Positions 41,225 to 53,144 of a stretch of 58,750 bases of DNA are shown here, piece by piece (the stretch's first letter is position 1; each line of letters opens with the position of its first letter). The translations under genes were made by a program, and so were the position numbers. Source of the stretch: Oceanospirillaceae bacterium UBA7410 (GTDB lineage: Bacteria > Pseudomonadota > Gammaproteobacteria > Pseudomonadales > Balneatricaceae); NCBI GenBank assembly GCA_002470565.1, contig DKMQ01000039.1, positions 15,845 to 74,594 on the forward strand, read 5' to 3'. The notes beneath the pieces were generated by a model. The model did not search any database, had not been told where the DNA came from, and saw nothing but the letters and a program-made list of their open reading frames with translations.

Positions 41225-42352
41225 TTAATCTCTTTTCTCAATATCTACCCACTGGGCAGTTTCAGGGCCGGTATAATCAGCACTTGGGCGAATGATGCGG
41301 TTATTAGTGCGCTGCTCCATTACATGAGCTGCCCAGCCTGTTAAGCGGGACATCACAAAAATAGGCGTGAATAACTTGGTAGGAATGCCCATAAAGCTAT
41401 AGGTTGAGGCATGGAAAAAATCTGCATTACAAAAAAGTTTCTTTTCACGCCACATGACTTCTTCACAGCGTACAGACACTGGATACAAGTGAGTATCACC
41501 GACTGATTCAGCCAGTTTTTCTGACCAACCTTTGATGATTACGTTACGTGGATCAGACTCACGATAAATGGCATGGCCAAAGCCCATGATTTTATCTTTA
41601 CGAGCAAGCATGCCCATGATGTCTGATTCTGCTTCATCAGGTGTTTTCCACTGTTCGATCATGTCCATAGCAGCTTCGTTTGCCCCGCCATGTAACGGAC
41701 CTCTTAAGCTTCCAATCGCTGCAGTAACACATGAATGCATGTCAGACAAAGTAGAAGCACATACTCTAGCGGTAAAGGTAGAAGCATTAAATTCGTGCTC
41801 TGCATACAAAATTAATGACACATTCATAACCTTACTATGCAGCTCACTAGGTTTCTTATCATGTAATAAGTGTAAAAAATAAGAACCAAGGGAGTCATCA
41901 TCAGTCTCAGTCTCAATGCGAACGCCATCATGGCTAAAGCGGTACCAGTAACAAATAATAGCTGGAAATAGAGCTAATAAACGCTCTGTAACTTCCTGTT
42001 CCATAGAAAAATCAATTTCGGTTTCTAAGTTACCCAACATAGAGCAACCTGTGCGCATCACATCCATCGGATGGGCACTGGCAGGTATTTGTTCTAGCAC
42101 TGTTTTTAGAGCTTGAGGCAAGTGACGCATGCCCTTGAGTTTTGCTGTATAAGCATCAAGCTCTGCTTGATTTGGTAAGTGGCCTTTAAGTAACATGTGG
42201 GCGACTTCTTCAAAACTAGCATTATCTGCTAATTCACTAATGTCGTAACCACGATAGGTTAGGCCAGTGCCAGTTAAACCCACTGTACACAATGCGGTAG
42301 ACCCTGCAGATTGACCTCTAAGCCCGGCACCAGATATAGTTTTAGTACTCAT
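41225..42352 (-). CDS. prpC: 2-methylcitrate synthase
   Basis: 375 residues, citrate-synthase fold. Condenses propionyl-CoA with oxaloacetate. Catalytic regions: LHGGANEAAMDMIEQW and MGFGHAIYRESDPRNVIIK; GLTGTGLTYRGYDISELA and ASTYSFMGIPTKLFTPIFVMSR favour PrpC over GltA (no N-terminal NADH-binding domain). Between prpB and acnD in a tight operon. Confidence 0.95.
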   Translation of the reverse strand: MSTKTISGAGLRGQSAGSTALCTVGLTGTGLTYRGYDISELADNASFEEVAHMLLKGHLPNQAELDAYTAKLKGMRHLPQALKTVLEQIPASAHPMDVMRTGCSMLGNLETEIDFSMEQEVTERLLALFPAIICYWYRFSHDGVRIETETDDDSLGSYFLHLLHDKKPSELHSKVMNVSLILYAEHEFNASTFTARVCASTLSDMHSCVTAAIGSLRGPLHGGANEAAMDMIEQWKTPDEAESDIMGMLARKDKIMGFGHAIYRESDPRNVIIKGWSEKLAESVGDTHLYPVSVRCEEVMWREKKLFCNADFFHASTYSFMGIPTKLFTPIFVMSRLTGWAAHVMEQRTNNRIIRPSADYTGPETAQWVDIEKRD

Positions 42353-42376
42353 TTTCTTCTCCTTTCAAAAGTGTAA

Positions 42377-43273
42377 TTACAGGTTTTTACCAGCGGCAAA
42401 TAATTCGTCTAACTTTTCTTCAAACGAGTGATAATCTAAAAAGCCATAAAGTTCCATGCGAGTCTGCATCGTATCAATGACCGCTTTTTGGTCGCCGTCA
42501 GCCAATAAGTGTTCATACACATTAAGGGCTGCTTTATTCATAGCTCTAAAGGCGCTTAAAGGGTAAAGCACCATATCTACACCTACGTTGGCCAATTCAC
42601 TTTTGTTATACAAAGGAGTAGCACCAAATTCTGTAATGTTAGCTAGTAAAGGCATCGTAATAGCCTTAGCGAAAGCTTCATAATCAGTCAATTCATGAAC
42701 AGCTTCTGCAAAAATACCATCAGCTCCAGCTTCTATGCATGCTTGAGAACGATCTATGGCAGCTTGTAAGCCATCTTTTTGAAATGCGTCTGTTCTGGCC
42801 ATGATGAAAAAGTCGTCATCAATACGAGCATCTGCTGCAGCTTTAACGCGATCTACCATTTCTTGAGTAGATACAATTTCTTTATTAGGCCTATGACCAC
42901 AGCGCTTTTGCGCTACTTGATCTTCAATATGAACAGCTGCTACGCCAGCTGATTCCATGCCTTTAATGGCTCGAGCAATGTTAAATGCCCCACCCCAACC
43001 GGTATCAATGTCTACCAACAAAGGTAAATCGCAAGCCGCAGTAATGCGGCGAGCATCAGCCAGCACATCGTTCAGGCTTGTCATTCCCAAGTCTGGTAAG
43101 CCGTATGAGGCATTAGCTACACCGCCACCAGATAGGTAAATAGCTTGATGGCCCACTTTTTCTGCCATCATTGCGCTATAAGCGTTAATGGTCCCAACAA
43201 TTTGCAATGGATCATTTTTGCTAATGGCTGCGCGAAACTTAGCACCTTGGCTCATTCTAATAGTTTTGCTCAT
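42377..43273 (-). CDS. prpB: 2-methylisocitrate lyase
   Basis: 298 residues. Splits 2-methylisocitrate into pyruvate and succinate, the last step of the methylcitrate cycle. Active loop [13 protein letters not shown] carries the catalytic Cys; DIDTGWGG and [12 protein letters not shown] bind metal and substrate. Overlaps the gntR stop by four bases. Related to isocitrate lyase and PEP mutase, but length and loop are PrpB. Confidence 0.97.
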   Translation of the reverse strand: MSKTIRMSQGAKFRAAISKNDPLQIVGTINAYSAMMAEKVGHQAIYLSGGGVANASYGLPDLGMTSLNDVLADARRITAACDLPLLVDIDTGWGGAFNIARAIKGMESAGVAAVHIEDQVAQKRCGHRPNKEIVSTQEMVDRVKAAADARIDDDFFIMARTDAFQKDGLQAAIDRSQACIEAGADGIFAEAVHELTDYEAFAKAITMPLLANITEFGATPLYNKSELANVGVDMVLYPLSAFRAMNKAALNVYEHLLADGDQKAVIDTMQTRMELYGFLDYHSFEEKLDELFAAGKNL

Positions 43274-43962
43274 TGAGTATTTCCATCCTGTATGGGTGAT
43301 TGTATTTGCATGCGTTGCATGATGTTGTTTCGGGCGTTATTGATATGACGTTTCATTAGCCACTCAGCTAAATCTTCATCGCCTTCTTCAATAGCGCTAC
43401 AGATTTGGTCGTGTTCTTTTAGGGCTTGTTGAGGCCTATTGCTAGATAAACTAAATTGATATCGGTACATACGAACAAGTTGATACAAGTCTCCAGCAAG
43501 CATATCGATGAGGCGTTTATTTTTGCTGCCATGAACAATGCAGTAATGAAAATCAACATCACCTTCTTGTTGGAAATAGGATTGACCTTGGGTGTCTAAA
43601 ATGTGTTTCCGATGGCTATTAAGCAGCAATCTTAGGTTGCCCTTTTCTTCAACTGTCATCGCTTTAGCTGCAAGTTTTGCAGCTAAACCCTCCAGAGACT
43701 CTCTTATTTGATAAATTTCTAATAATTCTTCATAAGATAGATTGACTACCCTTGCGCCTATATTGGGTGTGCGAGTAATCAAACGCATAGATTCAAGTCT
43801 GCTCATCGCTTCTCGCAATGGTCCACGGCTTATGCCGTGAATGCGCGCAAGTTCAGGTTCATTAAGTTTTTGGCCTTGAGCAATGGTGCCTGTAATGATG
43901 TCTTTTACGATACGATCACAGACTTTTTTGGCTAAGGTAGTTATTTCTTCTTGCATACGCAT
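43270..43962 (-). CDS. GntR/FCD-family regulator of the prp operon
   Basis: 230 residues. N-terminal winged helix ([33 protein letters not shown]) and C-terminal FCD ligand domain with the metal-ligand histidines ([16 protein letters not shown]). It is the first gene of gntR-prpB-prpC-acnD-prpF, as in Pseudomonas and Shewanella, and overlaps prpB by 4 bp (ATGA). Two related palindromes flank its promoter, implying autorepression released by a pathway intermediate such as 2-methylcitrate (inferred). It replaces the sigma-54 PrpR of enterics. The ribosome site is weak. Confidence 0.92.
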   Translation of the reverse strand: MRMQEEITTLAKKVCDRIVKDIITGTIAQGQKLNEPELARIHGISRGPLREAMSRLESMRLITRTPNIGARVVNLSYEELLEIYQIRESLEGLAAKLAAKAMTVEEKGNLRLLLNSHRKHILDTQGQSYFQQEGDVDFHYCIVHGSKNKRLIDMLAGDLYQLVRMYRYQFSLSSNRPQQALKEHDQICSAIEEGDEDLAEWLMKRHINNARNNIMQRMQIQSPIQDGNTQ

Positions 43963-43972
43963 ATTGTCTACA
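43962..43972. promoter_or_regulatory. Proposed GntR operator half, site 1
   Basis: TATTGTCTACA matches 11 bases of the reverse complement of the perfect palindrome at 44035-44048 and abuts the gntR start codon, just downstream of the promoter. Confidence 0.5.
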
Positions 43973-43988
43973 CATTTATGTAGAAAGT

Positions 43989-44017
43989 ATTATAAATCAC
44001 CTTATAACCCTCGTCAA
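43989..44017 (-). promoter_or_regulatory. Sigma-70 promoter of the gntR-prp operon
   Basis: On the minus strand TTGACG (44017-44012), a 17-bp spacer and perfect TATAAT (43994-43989). The leader is about 20 nt. The operator-like sites lie on either side. Confidence 0.7.
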
Positions 44018-44034
44018 ATTAGACATTGATCTAA

Positions 44035-44048
44035 TATTGTAGACAATA
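44035..44048. promoter_or_regulatory. Proposed GntR operator, site 2
   Basis: TATTGTAGACAATA is a perfect 14-bp palindrome with the TTGTnnACAA pattern typical of FCD-type GntR regulators, upstream of the prp -35. A second palindrome, ATTAGA/TCTAAT (44018-44023 and 44030-44035), adjoins it. Confidence 0.55.
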
Positions 44049-44172
44049 ATAGCTATTGACACAGACTTACAAAGACATTGGTTAATATTGTTATCCTTTA
44101 TTAGACTACCCCCTAGTTCCACCACAACTTGGGAGTTAGAATAGACCTTTACTACTCTTTAAGAGTTCTACA

Positions 44173-46591
<2,419 letters not shown>

Positions 46592-48439
46592 TTATAGACT
46601 ATTTACTTGCTGCAAAAGGTCAACCAAATCATCAACAGCTGGCACTCCAATCACAGTTTCTGAAAATAGCTCACCCTTACTTGTATAAAAAACTAATGCT
46701 GGAGGGCCTACTAAGCGCAGTGACTGCATCAGTTTCTGCGCTTGTTTGGTGTTAAGTGTGACGTCTACTTTAATCGCTTTGAAATCTGCTAAAGCCAACT
46801 GAACAAGTTGATCTTTAAATACAAAGGCATCCAACTCTTTGCACGAAATACACCAATCTGCATAGAAATCTAACATCACAGGCTGCTTATCCAGCTTAGC
46901 TTGGGCTAATATCGGTGCTACGGCTTCGGGTAATACTTTGGTTAATATAAATTGTTTACCCTGTTGTCCTTCACTAGAAACCTCAGTTCCTTCATGCGGG
47001 CTAACTAAAACACCTAAAGGTTTTAATAGTGACCCTGTGCCAGCTAATTGCCCAACGACTAAAAGAATGCCATAAAGGCCTAAAAACATAGCTAGTGTGT
47101 AGCTGATCACAGCGGCAGAAAGTGATTCTAAAGTGGGGTTCCAGCGATGGTGTAAGGCTAAAACAAAAGCCAGTACAATGGTAATTAAAGCCACAAATAT
47201 CAAGCTTAGTTCTGGCCAAACACGATCAGTCATCCACACCGCCATTAATAACATTAAAAAGCCAAAACCAACCTTAATTCGATGCATCCAGGGGCCTGTT
47301 TTAGGTATCCATTTGCTGGCTGAGGTGCCTACTAAAAGTAGCGGCACACCCATGCCTAAGCCCATGACAAACAAAGCCAAGCCACCAGTGGTTGCATCTC
47401 CAGTTTGTGCAATAAACAATAACGCACCTGCTAATGGGGCAGCGACACAAGGGCCTACTATAAGCGCAGATAATACCCCCATAACAGCAACTCCAGTGGC
47501 TTGACCACCAAGCTGTTTGTTGCTAACTGTATTGATTTTATTTTGGATACCTTGTGGCATTTGCACATTAACCCATCCAAACATAGCTATGGCAAAGAAA
47601 ACAAACAAGGTTGCGGTGGTACCGATTACCGCGGGGTGTTGCAGGGCTATTTGAATATTTGATCCACTCAAACCAGCAACGACACCAGCCAGACTGTATG
47701 TGGCTGCCATAGTTAGAACATACACCAAAGAGAGTAGGAAACTTTTACCTGGCCCAGGCTTAGGGCTAAGGCCCACTATAATACTTGATAAAATAGGCAC
47801 CATAGGTAACACACATGGTGTAAAGGCTAAAGCTAGCCCTGCTAAGAAAAAAATAACTAACAAAGTAGTAAGGTTAGTGTTTTCAAGATTTTGTAAGAAC
47901 CAATTTGCATTAGTGCTTGTAGTCTTAGTCCAGTCTGTATTTTCTTGAGCTTTTGGTAAATTACTTGATGCCACTGTTACAAAATCTGCAAGCGCCATAG
48001 TTTTAGTCTGCGGAGGATAGCAAACTCCGCCATTCCAACATCCCTGGTAATGAATGGTTAGATAGGTTGCTTTAGTGAGTGCACTGGGCAGCGTCCCAGT
48101 AATATGTAACTGATTATAATACACTTTGGTCGTGCCAAATGTAGGGTCTTGCTTTATTACAGCTTGAGGTAATGCTAGGTTACTTAAAGGCTGACCAGTA
48201 GATGTGGTGAACGCAAGTTTGTCTTGATATAAATAATAATTATCAGCAATGCTCCACACTATGTCTATTTGATCATTGCTTTGTTCAATCGTAACAGCAA
48301 ACGCTTGATCTGCTGGCATGGGATGTTTTACAGTGCCAAACAATGCTGCATGTACCTGCATTGACAATAATGCGCCAACGCACAGGGCAAACACCTGCAT
48401 AATGAAGGCTGAGTGATGATTTATACCCAGTTTTTCCAT
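46592..48439 (-). CDS. dsbD: DsbD, thiol:disulfide interchange protein
   Basis: 615 residues from ATG 48439; a TTG four codons earlier overlaps the ribosome site (GAGA). DsbD carries electrons from cytoplasmic thioredoxin to periplasmic DsbC/DsbG/CcmG. Signal peptide to about residue 31 (SMQVHA). Alpha domain redox pair Cys134/Cys140 (YQGCWNGGVCYPP). Eight membrane helices with Cys in FTPCVLPMVP and VGPCVAAPLAG. C-terminal thioredoxin-like gamma domain with DWCISCKELD. All three relay pairs are intact. Confidence 0.95.
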   Translation of the reverse strand: MEKLGINHHSAFIMQVFALCVGALLSMQVHAALFGTVKHPMPADQAFAVTIEQSNDQIDIVWSIADNYYLYQDKLAFTTSTGQPLSNLALPQAVIKQDPTFGTTKVYYNQLHITGTLPSALTKATYLTIHYQGCWNGGVCYPPQTKTMALADFVTVASSNLPKAQENTDWTKTTSTNANWFLQNLENTNLTTLLVIFFLAGLALAFTPCVLPMVPILSSIIVGLSPKPGPGKSFLLSLVYVLTMAATYSLAGVVAGLSGSNIQIALQHPAVIGTTATLFVFFAIAMFGWVNVQMPQGIQNKINTVSNKQLGGQATGVAVMGVLSALIVGPCVAAPLAGALLFIAQTGDATTGGLALFVMGLGMGVPLLLVGTSASKWIPKTGPWMHRIKVGFGFLMLLMAVWMTDRVWPELSLIFVALITIVLAFVLALHHRWNPTLESLSAAVISYTLAMFLGLYGILLVVGQLAGTGSLLKPLGVLVSPHEGTEVSSEGQQGKQFILTKVLPEAVAPILAQAKLDKQPVMLDFYADWCISCKELDAFVFKDQLVQLALADFKAIKVDVTLNTKQAQKLMQSLRLVGPPALVFYTSKGELFSETVIGVPAVDDLVDLLQQVNSL

Positions 48440-48589
48440 AATTTTTCTCAAAAGCTCGATTTATATGAGTTTCATTTGTTTGTAGACCTTTTTTTGTGTT
48501 AAAAAGGACGGCTGAATTATAGCGTTTAGAGCTAGCCATAAGCCAATCTTTTACCCTTAATACTTTTAGTTATTTTATAGAGACCCATT

Positions 48590-49669
48590 ATGACCGATCG
48601 TCGCATCGAAGACCTGAATATCGCGAATCAACAGGTACTTACCTCTCCTGAAGATTTAAAAAACCAATTGCCAACTACAAGTATGATCGCAGATGGTGTG
48701 ATGCAAGCTCGTCAAACAATCAAAAATATATTGGATGGCAAAGACCATCGTTTATTTGTAGTGATTGGTCCCTGCTCCATTCATGACACAGAAGCCGCGT
48801 TAGATTATGGTCGTCGTCTAGCCCTTCTAGCAGATGAATTAAAAGATACACTATATATTGTTATGAGGGTGTATTTTGAAAAACCCCGCACTACAGTAGG
48901 TTGGAAAGGCCTGATCAATGACCCTCACCTAGACGGTACATTTGATATCGAAACAGGATTACATATTGGCCGTAAGCTCATGTTAGATCTATCAGCCATG
49001 GGCTTACCCCTAGCCACTGAAGCACTGGATCCAATTTCACCACAATATCAATCAGATTTATGGAGCTGGGCAGCCATTGGAGCTCGTACTACCGAATCGC
49101 AAACTCACCGTGAAATGTCTTCTGGATTGTCTTGTCCTGTAGGGTTTAAAAACGGTACTGATGGCGGCTTAACGGTTGCCTTTAATGCTTTGGAATCTAT
49201 GGCGTCCTCACATTCTTTCTTAGGCATCAACCCTCATGGGCAAGTGTCTATTACACGCACTACCGGTAATCAATATGGTCACGTGGTATTAAGAGGTGGC
49301 GGTGGTAAGCCTAATTATGATGCAGCTAATATTGCTATGTGTGAGCAAGCACTTAAAAAAGACGGCTTGTCTGGCAATATTATGGTCGACTGTAGCCATG
49401 CTAATTCTAGTAAAGATCCAGCAAATCAAACGTTAGTGATGGAAGACATTACACAACAAATTAATGCAGGCAATGATTCTATTGTTGGTTTGATGATTGA
49501 AAGTAATATTAATTGGGGTAATCAATCTATTCCTGACAACTTGTCAGATTTACAATATGGTGTTTCTGTTACTGATGCGTGTATAGATTGGGATACAACC
49601 CAAACAAGCATGCGTGAACTGGCTTCAAAGTTGAAACTGTCTTTACCTAAACGCTCGCGTTTAAGTTAA
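48590..49669 (+). CDS. 3-deoxy-7-phosphoheptulonate (DAHP) synthase, class I
   Basis: 359 residues, AroF/AroG/AroH type. First step of the shikimate pathway: PEP plus erythrose 4-phosphate. GPCSIHDTEAALDYGRRL, MRVYFEKPRTTVGWKGLINDP, ARTTESQTHREMSSGLSCPVGFKNGTDG and DCSHANSSKDP carry the substrate and metal residues. Which of Phe, Tyr or Trp inhibits it cannot be judged by eye, so no isozyme name is given. A possible promoter is TTGTGT (48494-48499), 18 bp, TATAGC (48518-48523). Terminator follows. Confidence 0.95.
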   Translation: MTDRRIEDLNIANQQVLTSPEDLKNQLPTTSMIADGVMQARQTIKNILDGKDHRLFVVIGPCSIHDTEAALDYGRRLALLADELKDTLYIVMRVYFEKPRTTVGWKGLINDPHLDGTFDIETGLHIGRKLMLDLSAMGLPLATEALDPISPQYQSDLWSWAAIGARTTESQTHREMSSGLSCPVGFKNGTDGGLTVAFNALESMASSHSFLGINPHGQVSITRTTGNQYGHVVLRGGGGKPNYDAANIAMCEQALKKDGLSGNIMVDCSHANSSKDPANQTLVMEDITQQINAGNDSIVGLMIESNINWGNQSIPDNLSDLQYGVSVTDACIDWDTTQTSMRELASKLKLSLPKRSRLS

Positions 49670-49679
49670 CCTCCGCTTT

Positions 49680-49718
49680 AAAACAAAAAACCAGCATAAA
49701 TAGCTGGTTTTTTGTTTT
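49680..49718. terminator. Bidirectional terminator between DAHP synthase and nfuA
   Basis: A 16-bp perfect stem (49680-49695 with 49703-49718) has an ACCAGC/GCTGGT core, a 7-base loop and A/T tracts on both sides, between convergent genes. Confidence 0.9.
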
Positions 49719-49750
49719 AACATAGCTTTAAACGGCTATATCTTAAATGC

Positions 49751-50344
49751 CTACATATAGGCATTTTCTGTATTAGAATGATCTGTAACGTCACGAACTG
49801 AATGGATTCCTGGGATACGTTCTTTCAATGTTTTCTCAACGCCTTCTTGCAGCGTTAAGGAAACAGAACTACATCCTTGGCAACCGCCACCAAATTTTAG
49901 CACTGCCACGTTGCCTTCTTCCTCTGCTACAACACCTACCAAACTTACATCGCCTCCGTGAGAAGCTAAGCTTGGGTTGATTTCAGTGTATAAGTAGTAA
50001 TTTACTTGGGCATCCAGTGGGCTATCTGACGTAACCTGTGGCATTTTAGCATTGGGGGCTTTGATCGTAAGCTGTCCACCCATCCGATCAGAACTATAGT
50101 CGATAAAGGCATCTTCTAAGTAATCTACACTGGCAGGATCTACGTACACTCGAAACTTTTCTAGATCTGTAAACTCATCAGTAATCTTAACTTCGTCTGG
50201 GCGACAATAGGCCAAACAAGTTTCAGCATTTGGAGTGCCTGGATCAGTAACAAAAATACGCACTGAGATACCTTCTACATCTTGCTTTGAAAGCAACTCT
50301 GCTAGATAGTCTTGAGCACTAGGGGTGATGTCTATGTAATCCAC
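49751..50344 (-). CDS. nfuA: NfuA, Fe-S cluster carrier
   Basis: 197 residues. NfuA carries [4Fe-4S] clusters to apo-targets, especially under oxidative stress or iron limitation. N-terminal degenerate A-type domain (about 1-100; only some cluster cysteines kept) and C-terminal Nfu domain with Cys155-x-x-Cys158 ([15 protein letters not shown]), one cluster shared per dimer. Upstream lies an IscR type-1 site over the promoter, matching control known in E. coli. The MATE gene is divergent. Confidence 0.95.
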   Translation of the reverse strand: MDYIDITPSAQDYLAELLSKQDVEGISVRIFVTDPGTPNAETCLAYCRPDEVKITDEFTDLEKFRVYVDPASVDYLEDAFIDYSSDRMGGQLTIKAPNAKMPQVTSDSPLDAQVNYYLYTEINPSLASHGGDVSLVGVVAEEEGNVAVLKFGGGCQGCSSVSLTLQEGVEKTLKERIPGIHSVRDVTDHSNTENAYM

Positions 50345-50403
50345 TGTATATTTCCTTTATTGCCAACTACATGGGCAACTTTGGGTCGCCCAACTGTGGC
50401 ACT

Positions 50404-50433
50404 ATTATATACCCTACTGTTTTACTTGGGTAT
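50404..50433 (-). promoter_or_regulatory. nfuA promoter with IscR type-1 binding site
   Basis: A 25-bp site at 50409-50433 has arms ATACCC and GGGTAT and interior TACT..TTTT..ACTT; it agrees with 22 of 25 positions of the E. coli type-1 consensus. It overlaps the -10 edge (TATAAT on the minus strand, 50409-50404) and the spacer/-35, so [2Fe-2S]-IscR would repress. The start codon is 60 bp downstream. Confidence 0.75.
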
Positions 50434-50516
50434 TCATTTTAAGACTAGTTAAAAAAGCATATAATACTATCTTTATAGGCCTATGTTTCAATCAGGTATC
50501 TGTTAAGCAATAAACC

Positions 50517-51878
50517 ATGAATAATGATCAAGCAGCCAATCATCACTCTTTAAGTGAACCCACATTGCCCAATTTATGGCGTATAGCAGTACCATTAAGT
50601 GGCGCAATGTTGTCACAGTCTTTATTAGGCTTAGTGGATACGGCACTTGTAGGGCATTTAGGTGGTTTGGCTTTGGCTAGTGTAAGCATTGGAAGTTATC
50701 TAGTATTTATTTTAGTAGCCCTTATTACAGGCTTTGGTACTGGCTGGCATAACCTCATCTCTAAGCATGGTCAAACTCACCCAAGACTATTTTCCTTAGG
50801 CTTAGCTTACGCTGTAGTTATCTCTATTACTGTAGGTGCCATAGGTGGTTATATCACAGATGATTTGATCAATATGTTTGTGTTGGATGACCGTATCAAT
50901 ACTCTTGCGGCAGATTATGCACAAGCTCGCCTTTGGGCTTTGCCTGCAATTGCATTGAGCATTGGTGCTAGAATTTATTGGAGTGAACTAGGAGCACCAT
51001 GGCAATATACCAAGATCCTCTTGTTGGCTCACTTAGCTAACGTACCAATAAGTTATGGCCTTATCTATGGTTTGGGTGGGTTGCCTGCGATGGGAGCGGT
51101 TGGTGCTGGAATAGGCACTAGTATTGCTGTCTGGTTAGGGGTAGTTTTACAAGCGTTGATGCTCTTTAAAAAAAGTTCTAGTAATGCCACCATCAGTAGT
51201 GCTTTATTTAGCTTGAATCATTGGCAATTGTTGTTGAGGTTCACTTGGCCCCCTATGCTTCAGCAGTTCATTTTCTCACTTCATTTGGCTGTATTTTTGT
51301 GGATAATAAGTTTACTTGGTGCATCCGTGATGGCAGCTTCTTTTTCTGTACTTAATGTGGGCCTGGTGTTGATTCTTCCTGCTATCGGTTTGGGACAATC
51401 AGCCCTGTCATTGCTAGGTGCAGCCCTAGCCAATGGTAATAAAGAATACATTATAAAATGGAGTAAGCTCATTTTACATACTGGCGTGCTAAGCGTCTCA
51501 GTTTTAGCATTGTTTGTAGGTTTTGCCGCACCATGGTTGGCGCAACTTTTGCTAGTCAATCGTGAATTACAGCAACTTACAATAGCAGCGTTACCTTGGT
51601 ACGCGGCAGCTATGGTGTTAGAAGCATGCATCATTATTTTAGGTCGATTTGTATTGTTAACTGGGCAGCGAAAAACTGTTTTGCTACTCATGAGCGCAAG
51701 TCAATGGTTAGTTTTTTTACCACTGTTGTATTGGTTGTCACCCGCCTATGGTTTTATGACTGTTTGGTGGCTGCACGTAGGTTATCGAGTTGTTACAATT
51801 TTTTGTTTTTGGTGGATGTGGCGACGTTTCATAAAGGGCCCTTTAATTGGTCAAATGAGTACCTTCAATAAGGAATAA
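50517..51878 (+). CDS. MATE-family efflux transporter
   Basis: 453 residues with about twelve membrane helices in two MatE bundles. LWRIAVPLSGAMLSQSLLGLVDTALVGHLGG is the family start, and DinF-like features (GTGWHNLISKHGQ) place it in the DinF/bacterial subgroup. Couples export of organic cations or other toxic compounds to Na+ or H+; substrate unknown. Only 2 bp before the antiporter gene, so co-transcribed. ATG at 50517 has no clear ribosome site. Confidence 0.88.
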   Translation: MNNDQAANHHSLSEPTLPNLWRIAVPLSGAMLSQSLLGLVDTALVGHLGGLALASVSIGSYLVFILVALITGFGTGWHNLISKHGQTHPRLFSLGLAYAVVISITVGAIGGYITDDLINMFVLDDRINTLAADYAQARLWALPAIALSIGARIYWSELGAPWQYTKILLLAHLANVPISYGLIYGLGGLPAMGAVGAGIGTSIAVWLGVVLQALMLFKKSSSNATISSALFSLNHWQLLLRFTWPPMLQQFIFSLHLAVFLWIISLLGASVMAASFSVLNVGLVLILPAIGLGQSALSLLGAALANGNKEYIIKWSKLILHTGVLSVSVLALFVGFAAPWLAQLLLVNRELQQLTIAALPWYAAAMVLEACIIILGRFVLLTGQRKTVLLLMSASQWLVFLPLLYWLSPAYGFMTVWWLHVGYRVVTIFCFWWMWRRFIKGPLIGQMSTFNKE

Positions 51879-51880
51879 GT

Positions 51881-53068
51881 ATGCACACGGAATCAGTTAT
51901 TTTTTCATTTTTTTTAATATTTACAGGCGCAGCCATACTCGCTACTTTGTCATTATATTTTAGGCAACCATTGCTTTTAGCTTATATTGTATTAGGTGCA
52001 CTGTTGGGTCCGTTTGGCCTGGCTTGGGTGGTAGATACTAATTTATTAGCTGACGTTTCACACATTGGTATTATTTTTCTTTTGTTTCTTATCGGCCTAG
52101 ATATGCAACCTAGTCATTTGTTACAGATGTTAAAAAAAGGTTCTATGGTTGCCTTTATTAGCTCATTAGCCTTTGCTCTTTTAGGGTTTATGGTAGGTTA
52201 TTTGTTTGGCTTTAGCACTGTAGACAGCTTAATTATTGGTGCATCCACCATGTTTTCTAGCACTATTATTGGCATTAAGTTACTCCCAACAACAGTGTTA
52301 CATCATAAACAAACAGGTGAGCTAGTCGTAGGTTTACTGTTGTTACAAGATTTATTGGCAATCATACTATTAACCTTGTTAACCACTGTAGGTGCTCAAT
52401 TAAGTGATGGTTTAGAGCTATCTCTAAACACAGACCTACTAATCAGTCTTGCCGCCTTGCCGTTACTCATGTTTACTGCATTAGGATTTGTTCGTTGGAT
52501 ATTATTGCCCTTAATTACCCGCTTTGACCGCTTTCATGAATATATATTCCTCTTGGCATTAGGTTGGTGCTTAGGCTTGGCTGAACTGGCGCACAGTATA
52601 GGTTTGTCTGCAGAAATCGGAGCGTTTATTGCAGGTGTAAGCTTAGCCTCTAGTGTCATAAGTCAGTATATTGCTATTAACTTAAAACCGATTAGAGACT
52701 TCTTTTTAGTGTTATTTTTCTTCTCCATAGGTGCTGGCTTTAATTTTCCGCTGATGGGCTCTATATGGCTTCAATGTTCGGTGTTAGTGATCTTAGTAGT
52801 AACCATTAAGCCTGTCGTGTTTGGATATCTGATTAGGCCTATTTGTAAATCTAAAGCAACATCTTGGGAAGTTGGTTTTAGATTGGGGCAAACTAGTGAG
52901 TTTTCTATATTGATTGCCACATTAGCCGCTTCCAGTATGATTATCAGTGAGTCTGCGTCATTGCTCATACAGGCCACTGCAATAATTACTTTTGTTGCAT
53001 CATCTTATCTAGTTGTATGGAATTTTAAATCTCCCATTGCGGTAAAAGATCATTTAAGACACGATTAA
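51881..53068 (+). CDS. CPA2-family (Kef-type) cation:proton antiporter, membrane part only
   Basis: 395 residues, almost all membrane helices. GPFGLAWV, FLLFLIGLDMQPSHL and STMFSSTIIGIKLLP match KefB/KefC-type exchangers; EIGAFIAGVSLASS and LGQTSEFSILIATLA complete the fold. It lacks the C-terminal RCK/TrkA-N domain that senses glutathione adducts in KefC. AAGGAATAAGT precedes the ATG. Cargo (K+ or Na+) not determined. Confidence 0.88.
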   Translation: MHTESVIFSFFLIFTGAAILATLSLYFRQPLLLAYIVLGALLGPFGLAWVVDTNLLADVSHIGIIFLLFLIGLDMQPSHLLQMLKKGSMVAFISSLAFALLGFMVGYLFGFSTVDSLIIGASTMFSSTIIGIKLLPTTVLHHKQTGELVVGLLLLQDLLAIILLTLLTTVGAQLSDGLELSLNTDLLISLAALPLLMFTALGFVRWILLPLITRFDRFHEYIFLLALGWCLGLAELAHSIGLSAEIGAFIAGVSLASSVISQYIAINLKPIRDFFLVLFFFSIGAGFNFPLMGSIWLQCSVLVILVVTIKPVVFGYLIRPICKSKATSWEVGFRLGQTSEFSILIATLAASSMIISESASLLIQATAIITFVASSYLVVWNFKSPIAVKDHLRHD

Positions 53069-53078
53069 AAATATTACT

Positions 53079-53121
53079 AAAAAAGCCCCATAAATATTTT
53101 GAAGATTTATGGGGCTTTTTT
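53079..53121. terminator. Bidirectional terminator between antiporter gene and gor
   Basis: A 17-bp perfect stem (53079-53095 with 53105-53121), core GCCCCATAAAT/ATTTATGGGGC, has six A and six T on the two sides, between convergent genes. Confidence 0.92.
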
Positions 53122-53144
53122 AATTAAAGTAGTCAAACTTTGGG

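Noticed and set aside
47133..47504. 123-aa frame opposite dsbD
   Set aside because: Complement of membrane helices; no start signal or family.
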